Source: Halonatronum saccharophilum DSM 13868
GTDB taxonomy: Bacteria > Bacillota > Halanaerobiia > Halobacteroidales > Halobacteroidaceae
DNA length: 64,000 bases
Assembly: GCF_000517025.1 (NCBI RefSeq)
Contig: NZ_KI912097.1
Span: forward strand, 8,843-72,842
Direction of reading: 5' to 3'
Part shown: positions 18,438 through 27,079 of the stretch, in pieces
Position numbering within the stretch: the first letter of the stretch is position 1
How the letters are laid out: each line of letters starts with the position of its first letter
Translations under genes and position numbers: made by a program
The notes under the pieces: generated by a model
Database searches by the model: none
The model's input: only the letters and a program-made list of their open reading frames with translations
What the model was told of the DNA's origin: nothing

Positions 18438-19982
18438 ATGGATAACTATGGTTTGATATCAGTAATACCACCGTTTTTGGCAATAATCTTGGCTTGGAAG
18501 AGTAAGGAGGTCTTAATCTCTTTATTTACAGGGGTCTTTGTAGGGGCGGTAATCTTGGCTGATTATAATCCTATAATAGCCCTTATGAGAACTTTAGATA
18601 CTTATATGGTAGAAGCTTTAGCAGACTCATGGAATGCAGCTATATTACTATTTCTAATTGCTTTGGCAGGAATGGTTGGTATAATTACAAAGTCTGGGGC
18701 CACAAATGCAGTTGCTGATTTTGTTGCTCAAAAAGCAAAAACAGCACGTAAAGCACAGTTGGCTACTTGGTTTATGGGGATTCTAATATTCTTTGATGAC
18801 TATGCTAACAGTTTAATTGTAGGTACAACAATGAGATCGATTACAGATAAGATGAAGATATCTCGTGAGAAGCTATCTTATATAGTAGACTCTACGGCTG
18901 CACCAGTAGCAAGTATGGCTTTGATTTCTACTTGGGTTGGTTATGAGATGGGGTTAATTCAAGATTCCTTTAGTTCTTTAGGTATTGAGTGGAATATTTA
19001 TTCTACCTTTATTAGAACTATTCCATATCGTTTTTATGGTTGGTTGGCCTTATTTATGGTCTTTATAGTTGGATGGACCGGTAAGGACTTTGGTCCGATG
19101 TACGAAGCTGAAAGAAGGGCAAGAAAGACTGGGAAGGTTCTAAGAGATGGTGCTACACCTATGTCTTCTAAAGAGCTTACAGATATGGAGGTTAATAATA
19201 AAGGGAATATTAATTGGTATCACGCTTTTATACCAATGGTATCAGTAATTGTAATTGCTATGCTTGGTTTATGGTATAACGGTGGAGGATTAGAAGGTGC
19301 AACATTAAGAGAAGCCTTTAGTGATGCTGATTCTAGCATCGTTTTATTATGGGCTGCTTTTGGTGGAAGTATAGTTGCAGCTGTGATCTCTATCTTTAAG
19401 GGTAAATTATCAACTTCTGAGGTTATTGAGAGTTGGATGAGCGGGGCCAAATCACTTATGGTAGCTTGTGGAATCTTGGTTCTGGCTTGGTCATTGGGTA
19501 GTGTTACGGGTGAATTGGGAACAGCAAATTATATTGTTCAGATAAGCGAAGGGATTATCCCTCCTTTTATGGTTCCGACAATGATGTTCTTAATTCCTGC
19601 TATAATTGCCTTTGCTACAGGGACTTCCTGGGGGGCCAACGCAATTATGATGCCTTTGGCTATACCTCTGGCTTATCAATTAGGGGCACCAATGATACCA
19701 ACTATAGGTGCTGTTTTGACAGGTTGTGTATTAGGAGATCATTGTAGTCCTATATCAGATACTACAATAATGTCCTCTACCTCATCAGCAGCTGATCATA
19801 TCGATCATGTAAGAACCCAGCTTCCTTATGCAGTTGTTGTAGGTATAGTATCGATAATCTTTGGGTTTGTTCCAGCCGGTTTTGGTCTGCCATATTGGAT
19901 GGCATTCCCGTTGTTGTTATTAGGGTTTACAACACTTTATTTAATTTTAAATTATTATGGTAAAAGAGTAGATGCAGAGTAA
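18438..19982 (+). CDS. NhaC-family antiporter, probable lysine transporter (LysW type)
   Basis: 514 residues with about 11-12 membrane helices and the NhaC-family core, including FFDDYANSLIVG, ATGTSWGANAIMMPLAIPLA and GCVLGDHCSPISDTTIMSS. NhaC homologues behind lysine riboswitches were predicted by comparative genomics to transport lysine (called LysW). The leader here supports that role over simple Na+/H+ antiport. It starts at ATG 18438 with AGGAGGAG and forms a single-gene unit. Confidence 0.9.
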   Translation: MDNYGLISVIPPFLAIILAWKSKEVLISLFTGVFVGAVILADYNPIIALMRTLDTYMVEALADSWNAAILLFLIALAGMVGIITKSGATNAVADFVAQKAKTARKAQLATWFMGILIFFDDYANSLIVGTTMRSITDKMKISREKLSYIVDSTAAPVASMALISTWVGYEMGLIQDSFSSLGIEWNIYSTFIRTIPYRFYGWLALFMVFIVGWTGKDFGPMYEAERRARKTGKVLRDGATPMSSKELTDMEVNNKGNINWYHAFIPMVSVIVIAMLGLWYNGGGLEGATLREAFSDADSSIVLLWAAFGGSIVAAVISIFKGKLSTSEVIESWMSGAKSLMVACGILVLAWSLGSVTGELGTANYIVQISEGIIPPFMVPTMMFLIPAIIAFATGTSWGANAIMMPLAIPLAYQLGAPMIPTIGAVLTGCVLGDHCSPISDTTIMSSTSSAADHIDHVRTQLPYAVVVGIVSIIFGFVPAGFGLPYWMAFPLLLLGFTTLYLILNYYGKRVDAE

Positions 19983-19988
19983 TTATTG

Positions 19989-20018
19989 AAAAAGAGACCA
20001 AATTGGTCTCTTTTTTTA
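19989..20018 (+). terminator. Terminator after the lysine transporter
   Basis: AAAAAGAGACC / GGTCTCTTTTT stem around AAATT, ending in a run of T's. Confidence 0.88.
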
Positions 20019-20023
20019 TTTAA

Positions 20024-20066
20024 TGTGATTTAAATCATAGTAGAGATGGTAAAAAAGGACTATACT
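20024..20066 (+). promoter_or_regulatory. Crp/Fnr-type activator site and class II promoter
   Basis: The perfect palindrome TGATTTAAATCA (20026-20037) lies in the context TGTGATTTAAATCATA. Its centre is 41.5 bases before a start site inferred from -10 TATACT (20061-20066), and there is no -35 box. This is the geometry of a class II Crp/Fnr-activated promoter. A second short inverted repeat, TATACTAT / ATAGTATA (20061-20068, 20073-20080), covers the -10 and start region. Confidence 0.72.
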
Positions 20067-20104
20067 ATGTATATAGTATAAGAAAATTAAGGAGTGTGGT
20101 ATAT

Positions 20105-20302
20105 ATGTCAATAAAAAAAGAAGATACTATTTCTAAGGTTCTAAAAAAATATCCAGAGACAGCAAAGGTCTTTCAAAGCTTTGGGATGCACTGCTTAGGT
20201 TGCCCAACTGCAACAAATGAATCTATAGATCAAGCTGCAGGTGTACATGGAATAGATTTAGACCAGCTAATGGAAGCTTTAAATAAAGTAGCCCAAGAAT
20301 AA
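20105..20302 (+). CDS. DUF1858 small redox protein (CxxC)
   Basis: 65 residues starting at ATG 20105, about 11 bases after AAGGAG; the GTG at 20096 is too close to that site. It has the DUF1858 / hybrid-cluster-protein-associated signature: TISKVLKKYPETAKVFQSFG followed by HCLGCPTATNESIDQAA with a CxxC pair. Such proteins occur beside Hcp and di-iron proteins in anaerobes and are thought to act in nitrosative or redox stress. It is followed 21 bases later by a hemerythrin-domain gene, probably cotranscribed. Confidence 0.9.
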   Translation: MSIKKEDTISKVLKKYPETAKVFQSFGMHCLGCPTATNESIDQAAGVHGIDLDQLMEALNKVAQE

Positions 20303-20323
20303 TTGAAAAGGCAGGTGAAAGCT

Positions 20324-20878
20324 ATGAAGACAGTTGATTTATTGGTAGAAGAACATAAGAACATAAAAAGAATGTTGAAGGTAGGACGACAGATAGCAAT
20401 AGATATTATGAATGGGGCCAACATTGATTATGATGATTTTGCTTTAATAATCGATTTTATTAGAAATTATGCTGATGACCACCACCATAACAAAGAGGAA
20501 GAGGTCTTTTTTAAGAAGATGAAAGAGGAGTTAGGAGAGCCAATGGTTAGCGGACCAATCCTAGCCATGTTCTCTGAACATGATCTTGGTAGACTATTTG
20601 TAAGGAATTTAGAAGAAGCTCTAGAAGAGGTCAAGGCAGGTAATAATGATGCCAAGGTTGATGTAATAGCCAACCTAATTGCCTATACCGATCTTTTAAA
20701 TCGCCATATCGATAAGGAGGATAATACTATCTATCCTTATGGAGAGAATAACTTATCCAAAGAATCTCTAGCAGAGGCAGAGGAGAAGATGCAGAGGCTA
20801 GAGCAAGATGCCGAAAGCAAAGGTGTACAGAAGAAGTATATTGATATCTTAGTTAGTTTAGAGAAGAAATATTTATAA
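20324..20878 (+). CDS. Hemerythrin HHE-domain protein (YtfE/ScdA-like)
   Basis: 184 residues from ATG 20324 (SD GGCAGGTGAAA). It has the four-helix hemerythrin ligand pattern: His11 in EEHKNI, His53-55 with Glu58/59 in DDHHHNKEEEVFF, His86 in SEHD, and His128 with Glu132 in NRHIDKEDNTIYP. It should bind a non-haem di-iron centre. With DUF1858 upstream it recreates the pairing found in ScdA-type iron-sulfur repair or NO-handling proteins, split over two genes. The upstream Crp/Fnr-like promoter suggests shared control with hcp. Confidence 0.91.
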   Translation: MKTVDLLVEEHKNIKRMLKVGRQIAIDIMNGANIDYDDFALIIDFIRNYADDHHHNKEEEVFFKKMKEELGEPMVSGPILAMFSEHDLGRLFVRNLEEALEEVKAGNNDAKVDVIANLIAYTDLLNRHIDKEDNTIYPYGENNLSKESLAEAEEKMQRLEQDAESKGVQKKYIDILVSLEKKYL

Positions 20879-20880
20879 TT

Positions 20881-21022
20881 AGCTATCAGTCGTCAGCGAA
20901 TGGTTTTTATTACGGAGAGTTTTTGTTCTTTAAAACTTGTAGGATCAACTTTCATCTAAAGATCTTAATGTTCTTAGCATTTGATTTTAGCTGATGGCTG
21001 AAGGCTGAAAGCTGACAGCTAT
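20881..21022. repeat. Intergenic repeat element with SAGCTGAYAGCTGA-type termini
   Basis: The left end AGCTATCAGTCGTCAGC (20881-20897) and the right end, made of iterated GCTGA words up to GACAGCT (about 20990-21020), form imperfect inverted repeats. The inside has GAGTTTTTGTTCTTTAAAAC (near 20917), which resembles the unit at 61231. Related termini occur at 39873-39908. No coding frame is apparent. Confidence 0.55.
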
Positions 21023-21036
21023 TAAAAGGGAGTGAT

Positions 21037-21672
21037 ATGATGAGTCTTCGTTTAGGGCCAATTCACAATTGGTTATATAATCAGATAAAAGTTATCGAAG
21101 GTAGAGAAGAGAAGATAGTAAGAGAATTTACAGATAAGTATGGAGGGGGAGAGGAGATAGTCAAGCCCTTAAGAGAAAAGTATGGCCAGTTGAAAGGGGA
21201 TACTCCCCTAGAAGAATTAATTGGTGATACCCATATCCATCCTTGGTTAGAAGGAGCAATAACTACTGTTCAAAGTAGAGAGAGTGCTTTAGTTAAGGAA
21301 CTGGTAGAGGAATATGAGGATAAAGATTTATTACATAAGGTATATTTTGAAGATGGGCAAAGCCTTGCTCAAAGCTTAAACAAAGAGAGAGCCCTTCAAT
21401 TAGAAGAAGTATTCAAATTTCTTAAAGATACTTTAGTCGAACGTATGCCATGTGATAGATTGTCTGTGGTTGAAAAAGAAGATAATAAAATTATTTGGCG
21501 TCATAATAATAAGTTACACCAAGAATTTTGGGAAGAAGTAGGAGTAGAAATAGATTTGATGCATCATCTTTATACTATTTGGATTGAAGGGTTTATCAAA
21601 GAACTTAATCCTAATATTACTTATGAGCGAGTTTTTGAAGAAGAATATTATATAGATATATTTGAAGAATAA
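21037..21672 (+). CDS. Unknown protein with an internal duplication
   Basis: I do not recognise this 211-residue protein. The N-terminal half is an apparent tandem repeat: GPIHNWLYNQIKVIEGREEK (about 7-26) aligns with HIHPWLEGAITTVQSRESAL (about 66-85), each followed by a charged helix and KYG/EYE. The C-terminal half has MPCDR, a tryptophan-rich stretch (IIWRHNN) and a long helix with EFWEEVGVEIDLMHHLYTIW. It has no signal peptide or membrane helix and is likely cytosolic. ATG 21037 and ATG 21040 are both possible behind AAAAGGGAGTG. It lies between hemerythrin and hcp genes, so a stress link is possible but unproven. Confidence 0.7.
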   Translation: MMSLRLGPIHNWLYNQIKVIEGREEKIVREFTDKYGGGEEIVKPLREKYGQLKGDTPLEELIGDTHIHPWLEGAITTVQSRESALVKELVEEYEDKDLLHKVYFEDGQSLAQSLNKERALQLEEVFKFLKDTLVERMPCDRLSVVEKEDNKIIWRHNNKLHQEFWEEVGVEIDLMHHLYTIWIEGFIKELNPNITYERVFEEEYYIDIFEE

Positions 21673-21755
21673 AAATTTCTAGCTGTAATAAATTAATCGC
21701 TTTTATAAAAGATATAGAATAATTTTTTCACTATGTCTGTAAGGAAGGTTCTCTC

Positions 21756-21797
21756 TAAGAGATGATGGCTCACTTGAGTCATCATCTCTTAATTTCT
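21756..21797 (+). terminator. Strong hairpin after the unknown protein
   Basis: 17-bp arms (21756-21772 with 21775-21791, one G-T wobble) followed by AATTTC. The T-tail is poor. Confidence 0.75.
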
Positions 21798-21904
21798 TTA
21801 CTTTAAAGTTTACTTATTGCATAGTCAATTATGAATATTAAAATATTATTAAAAAAAATAAATAATAGATAATCTATCTCTTTAAATAATTAAAATTTTC
21901 TAAG

Positions 21905-21948
21905 CTGTGATAGATGTCACAGACATAAAATTTTTAAAAGTTTATAAT
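21905..21948 (+). promoter_or_regulatory. Crp/Fnr-type site and class II promoter of hcp
   Basis: A perfect palindrome CTGTGA-N6-TCACAG (21905-21922) is followed by -10 TATAAT (21943-21948) without a -35. The centre is 41.5 bases before the expected transcription start, the same geometry as at 20024 and 54865. It is the classic TGTGA-N6-TCACA pattern of the Crp/Fnr superfamily. Confidence 0.8.
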
Positions 21949-21983
21949 AAAGATACAAAGTAAAAAATAGGAGGGGATAGTTA

Positions 21984-23639
21984 ATGTCAATGTTCTGTTA
22001 TCAATGTCAAGAAGCAGCAGGAGGAAAAGGTTGTACAATAAGAGGTGTCTGTGGAAAGGAAGATAGTACAGCAAATTTACAAGACCTATTAATACACATA
22101 TTAAAGGGAATATCTATTTATAGTGTTGAAGCTAAAGAGTTAGGTCTTAAATTACCTAAAGTAGATCACTTTGTTATGGAATCTTTATTTATGACTATTA
22201 CAAATGCAAATTTCGATAACGATGCTTTTATAGAGAGAGTTAAAGAAGCAATCTCTTTAAGAGATGAAGTAAGGGCCAAAGCTGAGAAAACAGGAGCAAG
22301 CTTTGAGGATCTATATGATGGTGCTAATTGGAGTGGTGAAAGTGAGGAAGAATTCTTTGCTAAAGCAGAGGAAATTGGAGTTTTAGAGACTGAAGATGAA
22401 GATGTTAGATCTTTAAGAGAGTTAATTACTTATGGCGTTAAAGGAATGGCAGCTTATGCTGAACACTCTTATAACTTAGAAAATGGAGATCAAGAGGTCT
22501 ATGACTTTATGCAAAAAGCTTTAGCTGCAACAACAGATGATTCTTTAACTGCTGATGATTTAGTAGCTCTAACTATGGAGACAGGTAAATATGGTGTAAC
22601 TGCTATGGCTACTTTGGATAAGGCAAATACAGAGGCTTATGGTAATCCAGAGATTACTGAGGTTAATATAGGAACTGAAGATAATCCAGCTATTCTAATC
22701 AGTGGACATGATCTAAAGGATATGGAGATGTTATTAGAGCAGACTGAAGGTACAGGTGTAGATGTTTATACTCACTCTGAAATGTTACCAGCTAATTACT
22801 ATCCAGCCTTTAAGAAATATGATCACTTTGTAGGTAATTATGGTAATGCTTGGTGGCAACAAAAAGAGGAGTTTGAATCCTTTAACGGGCCAATCCTCTT
22901 TACAACCAACTGTATAGTACCACCTAAGAAAGATGCTAGCTACAGAGATAGAATTTTCACTACTGGTGCAGCAGGGTTAGATGGTGCTACTCATATTGAA
23001 GCAGACCATAATGGTAAGAAGGACTTTAGCCAAATAATCGAATTGGCTAAGGAGTGTGAAGCTCCAGAAGAGATAGAGAAAGGAACTATTGTTGGAGGAT
23101 TTGCTCATAATCAGGTTCTAGCCTTAGCAGATAAGGTAGTAGATGCAGTTAAATCTGGAGCTATTAAGAGGTTCTTCGTAATGGCAGGTTGTGATGGTAG
23201 AATGAATAGTAGAGATTACTATACTAAATTTGCTCAAGAGTTACCTGATGATACAGTAATCTTAACTGCAGGTTGTGCAAAGTATAGATATAATAAACTT
23301 GATTTAGGTGATATTGGAGGAATTCCAAGAGTCCTAGATTCAGGACAATGTAATGACTCTTATTCTCTAGCAGTAATTGCTATGAAACTACAAGAGGTAT
23401 TTGGACTTGAGGATATTAATGAATTACCTATTTCTTATAATATAGCTTGGTATGAGCAGAAAGCTGTAATTGTTCTACTAGCTCTACTTTATCTAGGAGT
23501 GAAGAATATCCACCTAGGGCCAACATTGCCAGCCTTCTTGTCCCAGAATGTGGCCAAAGTTCTAGTTGAGAACTTTGGAATTGCTGGAATTGGTGAAGTA
23601 GAAGAGGATGTAGAGGCTTTTATGGCAGTGGGCAGTTGA
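21984..23639 (+). CDS. hcp: Hydroxylamine reductase / hybrid-cluster protein, class I
   Basis: 551 residues. The N-terminal cluster motif [19 protein letters not shown] gives Cys5, Cys8, Cys17 and Cys23 (CX2CX8CX5C), the class I pattern that binds a 4Fe-4S cluster. Hybrid-cluster ligands are visible in [43 protein letters not shown] and DSGQCND. Hcp reduces hydroxylamine in vitro and acts as an NO reductase in vivo. It starts at ATG 21984 with AGGAGGGG. No hcr reductase gene is adjacent, so electrons must come from elsewhere. Confidence 0.97.
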   Translation: MSMFCYQCQEAAGGKGCTIRGVCGKEDSTANLQDLLIHILKGISIYSVEAKELGLKLPKVDHFVMESLFMTITNANFDNDAFIERVKEAISLRDEVRAKAEKTGASFEDLYDGANWSGESEEEFFAKAEEIGVLETEDEDVRSLRELITYGVKGMAAYAEHSYNLENGDQEVYDFMQKALAATTDDSLTADDLVALTMETGKYGVTAMATLDKANTEAYGNPEITEVNIGTEDNPAILISGHDLKDMEMLLEQTEGTGVDVYTHSEMLPANYYPAFKKYDHFVGNYGNAWWQQKEEFESFNGPILFTTNCIVPPKKDASYRDRIFTTGAAGLDGATHIEADHNGKKDFSQIIELAKECEAPEEIEKGTIVGGFAHNQVLALADKVVDAVKSGAIKRFFVMAGCDGRMNSRDYYTKFAQELPDDTVILTAGCAKYRYNKLDLGDIGGIPRVLDSGQCNDSYSLAVIAMKLQEVFGLEDINELPISYNIAWYEQKAVIVLLALLYLGVKNIHLGPTLPAFLSQNVAKVLVENFGIAGIGEVEEDVEAFMAVGS

Positions 23640-23672
23640 TAAAGGATAAAGAATAAAGAATAGAGCAAAGAA

Positions 23673-23700
23673 GTTAGGCTTTCTAAGCCTGGCTTTTTTG
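23673..23700 (+). terminator. Terminator of hcp
   Basis: GTTAGGCTT / AAGCCTGGC stem (23673-23681 with 23685-23693) followed by a T-run. Confidence 0.85.
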
Positions 23701-23765
23701 TATGTTAATGTATTGTATGGGGGTAAAGTGATGATTAATAGGAGTATAGTGGCACTTTCAGTTAC

Positions 23766-23882
23766 AGGAATCAGGAACCAGTACTAATGGAACCAGTGAG
23801 TTCAAAACCACAAAGGTCTTGACTTTGACCTATGACCTTACTGATTCCAGATTCCTAGAAATAAAGCTACGCTTTATTTCTA
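23766..23882. repeat. Intergenic inverted-repeat element plus hairpin
   Basis: AGGAATCAGGAACCAGTA (23766-23783) matches the reverse complement of 23839-23856 at 16 of 18 positions, enclosing about 55 bases with no reading frame. It is followed by a perfect 12-bp hairpin TAGAAATAAAGC / GCTTTATTTCTA (23856-23882), which is related to the hairpins at 29779 and 51428. It resembles a miniature non-autonomous repeat. Confidence 0.6.
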
Positions 23883-23985
23883 TATTATGCAGGAATTAAA
23901 GGGAGTGGGGCTGAATAGAAATAATTAGCATAAAATATACTTCTTTTTATAAATTTACTGTATGGAAACTTTTAGGAGGTCAATT

Positions 23986-24360
23986 ATGATTAAAAAAGCT
24001 TTAGCAGTGATTTTATTCGTCCTTGCAATTATGGCTATTTTAGCAGGGTTTTTGGTTAGCTTTATTGCGATAGTAGATGGGTACATAAATATGGGTGTAA
24101 TAACTTTGTCGGGCCAACTACTAGGGATAGCTTTGGTCTCCTTATTAATAGGAATCAAATTGATTAATTCTAAATCATGGAGGAAGCTTATTGGTATTGT
24201 TACTATTATCTTTGGAGTATTATATGGTGTTGCTTTAATTTCTACTTTCTTTATGGAAGATAAAGCATCAGGAATGGATTTAGGTTTTGGAATAATCACT
24301 ATCTCATTGTTGGTCGTTGGCATAATCACTTACAAAAGCTATAAGGGTTTAGGGGGTTAA
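23986..24360 (+). CDS. Small four-helix membrane protein, unknown
   Basis: 124 residues starting at ATG 23986 behind AGGAGGTCAATT; the frame runs eight codons upstream without a ribosome site. It has four strongly hydrophobic segments (about 2-32, 40-60, 66-88, 97-115) and short basic loops. No catalytic motif is recognisable. It lies alone between a repeat element and a pyridoxamine-oxidase-like gene. Confidence 0.72.
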   Translation: MIKKALAVILFVLAIMAILAGFLVSFIAIVDGYINMGVITLSGQLLGIALVSLLIGIKLINSKSWRKLIGIVTIIFGVLYGVALISTFFMEDKASGMDLGFGIITISLLVVGIITYKSYKGLGG

Positions 24361-24405
24361 TTAAAGTGATTTTAAATAAAGAGTAATTTTTTCATAAAAC
24401 CCTTC

Positions 24406-24434
24406 TTATTTAGCCATACTAAAGATAGTATAAT
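24406..24434 (+). promoter_or_regulatory. Probable promoter of the flavin-reductase-like gene
   Basis: Perfect -10 TATAAT (24429-24434) with a poor -35 TTATTT 17 bases upstream, 20 bases before the GTG start. Confidence 0.5.
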
Positions 24435-24453
24435 AAGAAAGGAAGGGATAAGG

Positions 24454-24891
24454 GTGGCCACAACCGTTATAAGTGAGCAGGATTTAAAGATGGATATCAT
24501 AGACTTTTTAAAAGCAAAAGATACAGGGGCTTTAGCTACTTCAGGTAGGGATACGAGGGTAAGCCCAGTTAGATATTTTTTAGGTGAAGGGATGGATATA
24601 TACATCCATAGTGATGGAGGGTCTAAATTCGACAACCTAGAAGTTAATAATCAGGTCTGCTTTTTAGCAAGTACAGAATTCTATGGTGATTACCAGACCA
24701 TTAAAGGGGTTCAAATTTTTGGCAATGCTGAGATTGGAGATCTTAATTCAACTTTATATAAAGAAGGGGAAAAGCATTGCCCCTTTGAGCATGGAGAAGA
24801 GGTTGATAAGATCATAAAGATAACTCCAAAGGAAATAGTTTATAAAGATGGGGTAGATGGAGATGGAGAAAAGCATAGGTGGAGGTACTAA
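24454..24891 (+). CDS. Pyridoxamine 5'-phosphate oxidase-family (FMN-binding split barrel) protein
   Basis: 145 residues starting with GTG 24454 after GAAAGGAAGGGATAAGG. The split-barrel core shows GALATSGRDTRVSPVRYFLG, IHSDGGSKFDNLEVNNQVCF and VQIFGNAEI, as in general-stress or haem/flavin-binding members. True PdxH activity is unlikely because the substrate-binding C-terminus is missing. It may be an FMN or F420-type reductase of unknown substrate. Its stop codon lies inside the terminator hairpin. Confidence 0.85.
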   Translation: MATTVISEQDLKMDIIDFLKAKDTGALATSGRDTRVSPVRYFLGEGMDIYIHSDGGSKFDNLEVNNQVCFLASTEFYGDYQTIKGVQIFGNAEIGDLNSTLYKEGEKHCPFEHGEEVDKIIKITPKEIVYKDGVDGDGEKHRWRY

Positions 24892-24926
24892 GAGGAGTGA
24901 TTGCTTTAAAGCAATCACTCCTCTTA
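24889..24926. terminator. Perfect palindromic hairpin starting at the stop codon
   Basis: 38 bases of perfect dyad symmetry (19-bp arms). The first TAA is the stop codon of the preceding gene. It lacks a long T-tail, so it may act as a 3'-end stabiliser as well as a terminator. Confidence 0.8.
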
Positions 24927-25071
24927 TATAATTATTAAAGATTAGTGTTTTAATTTTTTAGCACTTAAATATTTTACTATTAAATCTTATAAAATAAAAG
25001 GAGAAATAAATTTGAGATAGAAGTCTATTAAGAGTAATAATTATATTAAAAGAAAAAAGGGGGGGGATAAT

Positions 25072-25968
25072 TTGAGAGAGTTGATCTTAATTTATAATCC
25101 AGTAGCTGGCAAAAGGAGATTTTTAAATTATTTAGATAAGTTCATTCAAAGGTTTCAAAGTGAAGGATATAATATAAGTCTTTATAGAACTACAGCAGAT
25201 GGTGATTTATCATCTATTTTTAAGATTATAGCGGCTAAAAGTTATGATGTTTTAGTTGTAGCTGGTGGAGATGGATCCATAAATGAAGTTGTAAATGGAA
25301 TTATGAAGTATAAAATAGATGTTCCTTTAGGAGTAATACCTGCTGGGACAGCAAATGATTTTGCTTCTCATCTAAACATCCCCTTAGATATAGAAGAATC
25401 TTTTAATGTAATTAGTAGATCTAAGCTTGAGAAGGTAGATGTGGGTGAAGTTGATGGAAGGTACTTTATAAATGTCTGTGCAGGTGGTTTGCTTGCTAAT
25501 GTTGCCCACGATATTGATTTAACTTTAAAAAATACCTTAGGGAAACTTGGCTATTATTTAAAGGGAGTAAAGGAGTTGCCTAATTTCAAACCTATTCCAG
25601 CTCGAATAACAACTAGATCTAAGGTTATTGAAGAATATATATATCTTTTCTTAATCTTAAATGGTAGTAGTGCAGGAGGATTTAATCGTTTGGCTCCTAA
25701 GGCTTCAATTAAGGATGGTTATTTTGATTTGATTGGGATAAAGGCACTTCCTCTACATGAATTGCCCAAGTTATTTATTAAAATTGTTCAAGGTGAGCAT
25801 TTAAATGATCACAATGTAATCTATTTAAGAGATAGTTACTTTAAAATTGAGATGACAGGTAAAGAAGAGATTATAGGCTCTTCTGATATAGATGGAGAGG
25901 TTGGTCCGGCATTACCTTTGGAGATAAAGTTACATCAAGGAGTACTTAAAGTTTTTAGTAATCTTTAG
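25072..25968 (+). CDS. Diacylglycerol/lipid kinase family protein (YegS/BmrU/DgkB-like)
   Basis: 298 residues. The lipid-kinase catalytic fold shows LIYNPVAGKR, the nucleotide-binding loop VAGGDGSINEV and the GTANDFA motif. The C-terminal beta-rich domain has GSSAGGFNRLAPKASIKDGYFDL and ends with SSDIDGEVGPALPLEI. It phosphorylates a lipid such as diacylglycerol with ATP. The start is TTG 25072, eight bases after a run of G's in AAAAAGGGGGGG. A candidate promoter TTGAGA-17-TAATAA precedes it (25012-25040). Confidence 0.93.
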   Translation: MRELILIYNPVAGKRRFLNYLDKFIQRFQSEGYNISLYRTTADGDLSSIFKIIAAKSYDVLVVAGGDGSINEVVNGIMKYKIDVPLGVIPAGTANDFASHLNIPLDIEESFNVISRSKLEKVDVGEVDGRYFINVCAGGLLANVAHDIDLTLKNTLGKLGYYLKGVKELPNFKPIPARITTRSKVIEEYIYLFLILNGSSAGGFNRLAPKASIKDGYFDLIGIKALPLHELPKLFIKIVQGEHLNDHNVIYLRDSYFKIEMTGKEEIIGSSDIDGEVGPALPLEIKLHQGVLKVFSNL

Positions 25969-26110
25969 TATATCTTTTGAAGTTATATATTAGTGGTATA
26001 ATAGTGGAATTAAGTTGAAAGCTATTATATATAAATCAGTTAAATCACTAATAAGTACAAAGTTTTTTACTGTGGATTAATTGATAGCTAATAGAAAGCG
26101 GTGATAATTT

Positions 26111-26656
26111 ATGAAAAAATTTTGGAAGGTTAAAGAGACTAACTTAATATATAAACGAGGAATAGTTTCTTTTAAAGAGCAATTATGTGAACATACTAAA
26201 AGGGATATCTCTCATTCCTTCTTTAAATTAGAGTTTTTGAATTGGGTGAATATAGTCCCTGTTACAAAAAATAAAGAAGTTGTAATGGTTAAGCAGTATC
26301 GTTTTGGAATAGATCAAGTTACCTTAGAAGTTCCAGGTGGAACTTTAGATGAAGGAGAAGCTAATCCAATAAAGGCAGCAAGAAGAGAGTTGCTAGAAGA
26401 GACAGGATATAACTCAAACCAATTAATCTCTTTAGGCAAGGCTGATGTTAATCCTGCTATTCAAAATAATAGTTGCTTCTTTTATTTGGCTCCTGAAGCC
26501 AAGTTTGTTAGGGATCAGGATTTGGATTCAACTGAAGACATTGAATTAGAGGTAGTTCCTTTAGATCAAATAGATGATTTAATCGACACTGGGCAAATTA
26601 GTCATTCATTAACTATATTGGCTTTGCTTTATGCTCAAAAATATTTGAAATTATAA
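26111..26656 (+). CDS. Nudix hydrolase, ADP-ribose pyrophosphatase type
   Basis: 181 residues with a complete Nudix box: GGTLDEGEANPIKAARRELL followed by EETGY. An N-terminal beta domain and VVMVKQYRFGIDQVTLEVPGG are typical of ADP-ribose pyrophosphatases (NudF group), which cleave ADP-ribose to AMP and ribose 5-phosphate. It starts at ATG 26111. A TATAAT lies at 25997-26002 with no clear -35. Confidence 0.9.
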   Translation: MKKFWKVKETNLIYKRGIVSFKEQLCEHTKRDISHSFFKLEFLNWVNIVPVTKNKEVVMVKQYRFGIDQVTLEVPGGTLDEGEANPIKAARRELLEETGYNSNQLISLGKADVNPAIQNNSCFFYLAPEAKFVRDQDLDSTEDIELEVVPLDQIDDLIDTGQISHSLTILALLYAQKYLKL

Positions 26657-26728
26657 TAATACATAAAGAGTTTTTAAATTCCCAATCCTATAAGTATAAT
26701 TTAAGATAATAATTTAAGGAGGGAAAGA

Positions 26729-26863
26729 ATGAATTTAAAAGATATTAAATACGCAAAGCTTGATGATCATCAGAAGAGGAAAATAGAGGATATGCAGTTG
26801 GCTTTAAATTTAGACAGGGAAGAAAATGATAAGGTAATTGTTTTAGCAGTAGAAGAGGATTAA
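26729..26863 (+). CDS. Conserved-looking 44-residue protein, unknown
   Basis: A short gene with an excellent ribosome site (AAGGAGGG, seven bases before ATG 26729), a TATAAT at 26695-26700 and its own strong hairpin terminator. The product starts MNLKDIKYAKLDDHQKRK and continues as a charged amphipathic helix, ending VIVLAVEED. It has no signal peptide or membrane segment. I do not recognise a family. Confidence 0.7.
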   Translation: MNLKDIKYAKLDDHQKRKIEDMQLALNLDREENDKVIVLAVEED

Positions 26864-26880
26864 GCTTTAGTTATATCTTA

Positions 26881-26929
26881 TAATTATTATATAAACCTAC
26901 TCTTTTAGAGTAGGTTTATATAATAATTA
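26881..26929. terminator. Long A/T-rich palindromic terminator
   Basis: 22-bp perfect stem (26881-26902 with 26908-26929) around a TTTTA loop, with CCTACTC / GAGTAGG at the top. Both orientations could terminate. Confidence 0.85.
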
Positions 26930-27079
26930 TCTTTAAAACAAAAAATTGCATATAAATAATATCTTCTTTGCAAAAATATCAAATTTTTAGATTTTATAAT
27001 ATAATCAGGCATATATTTTAAATAAATAATTATAATCGAAAAATTATTGGTAAAAATAAAAAAGGATGGAGGAGTGATA

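Noticed and set aside
24372-24635. Minus-strand frame over the flavin-reductase-like gene start
   Set aside because: No ribosome site; overlaps a promoter and a well-supported plus-strand gene.
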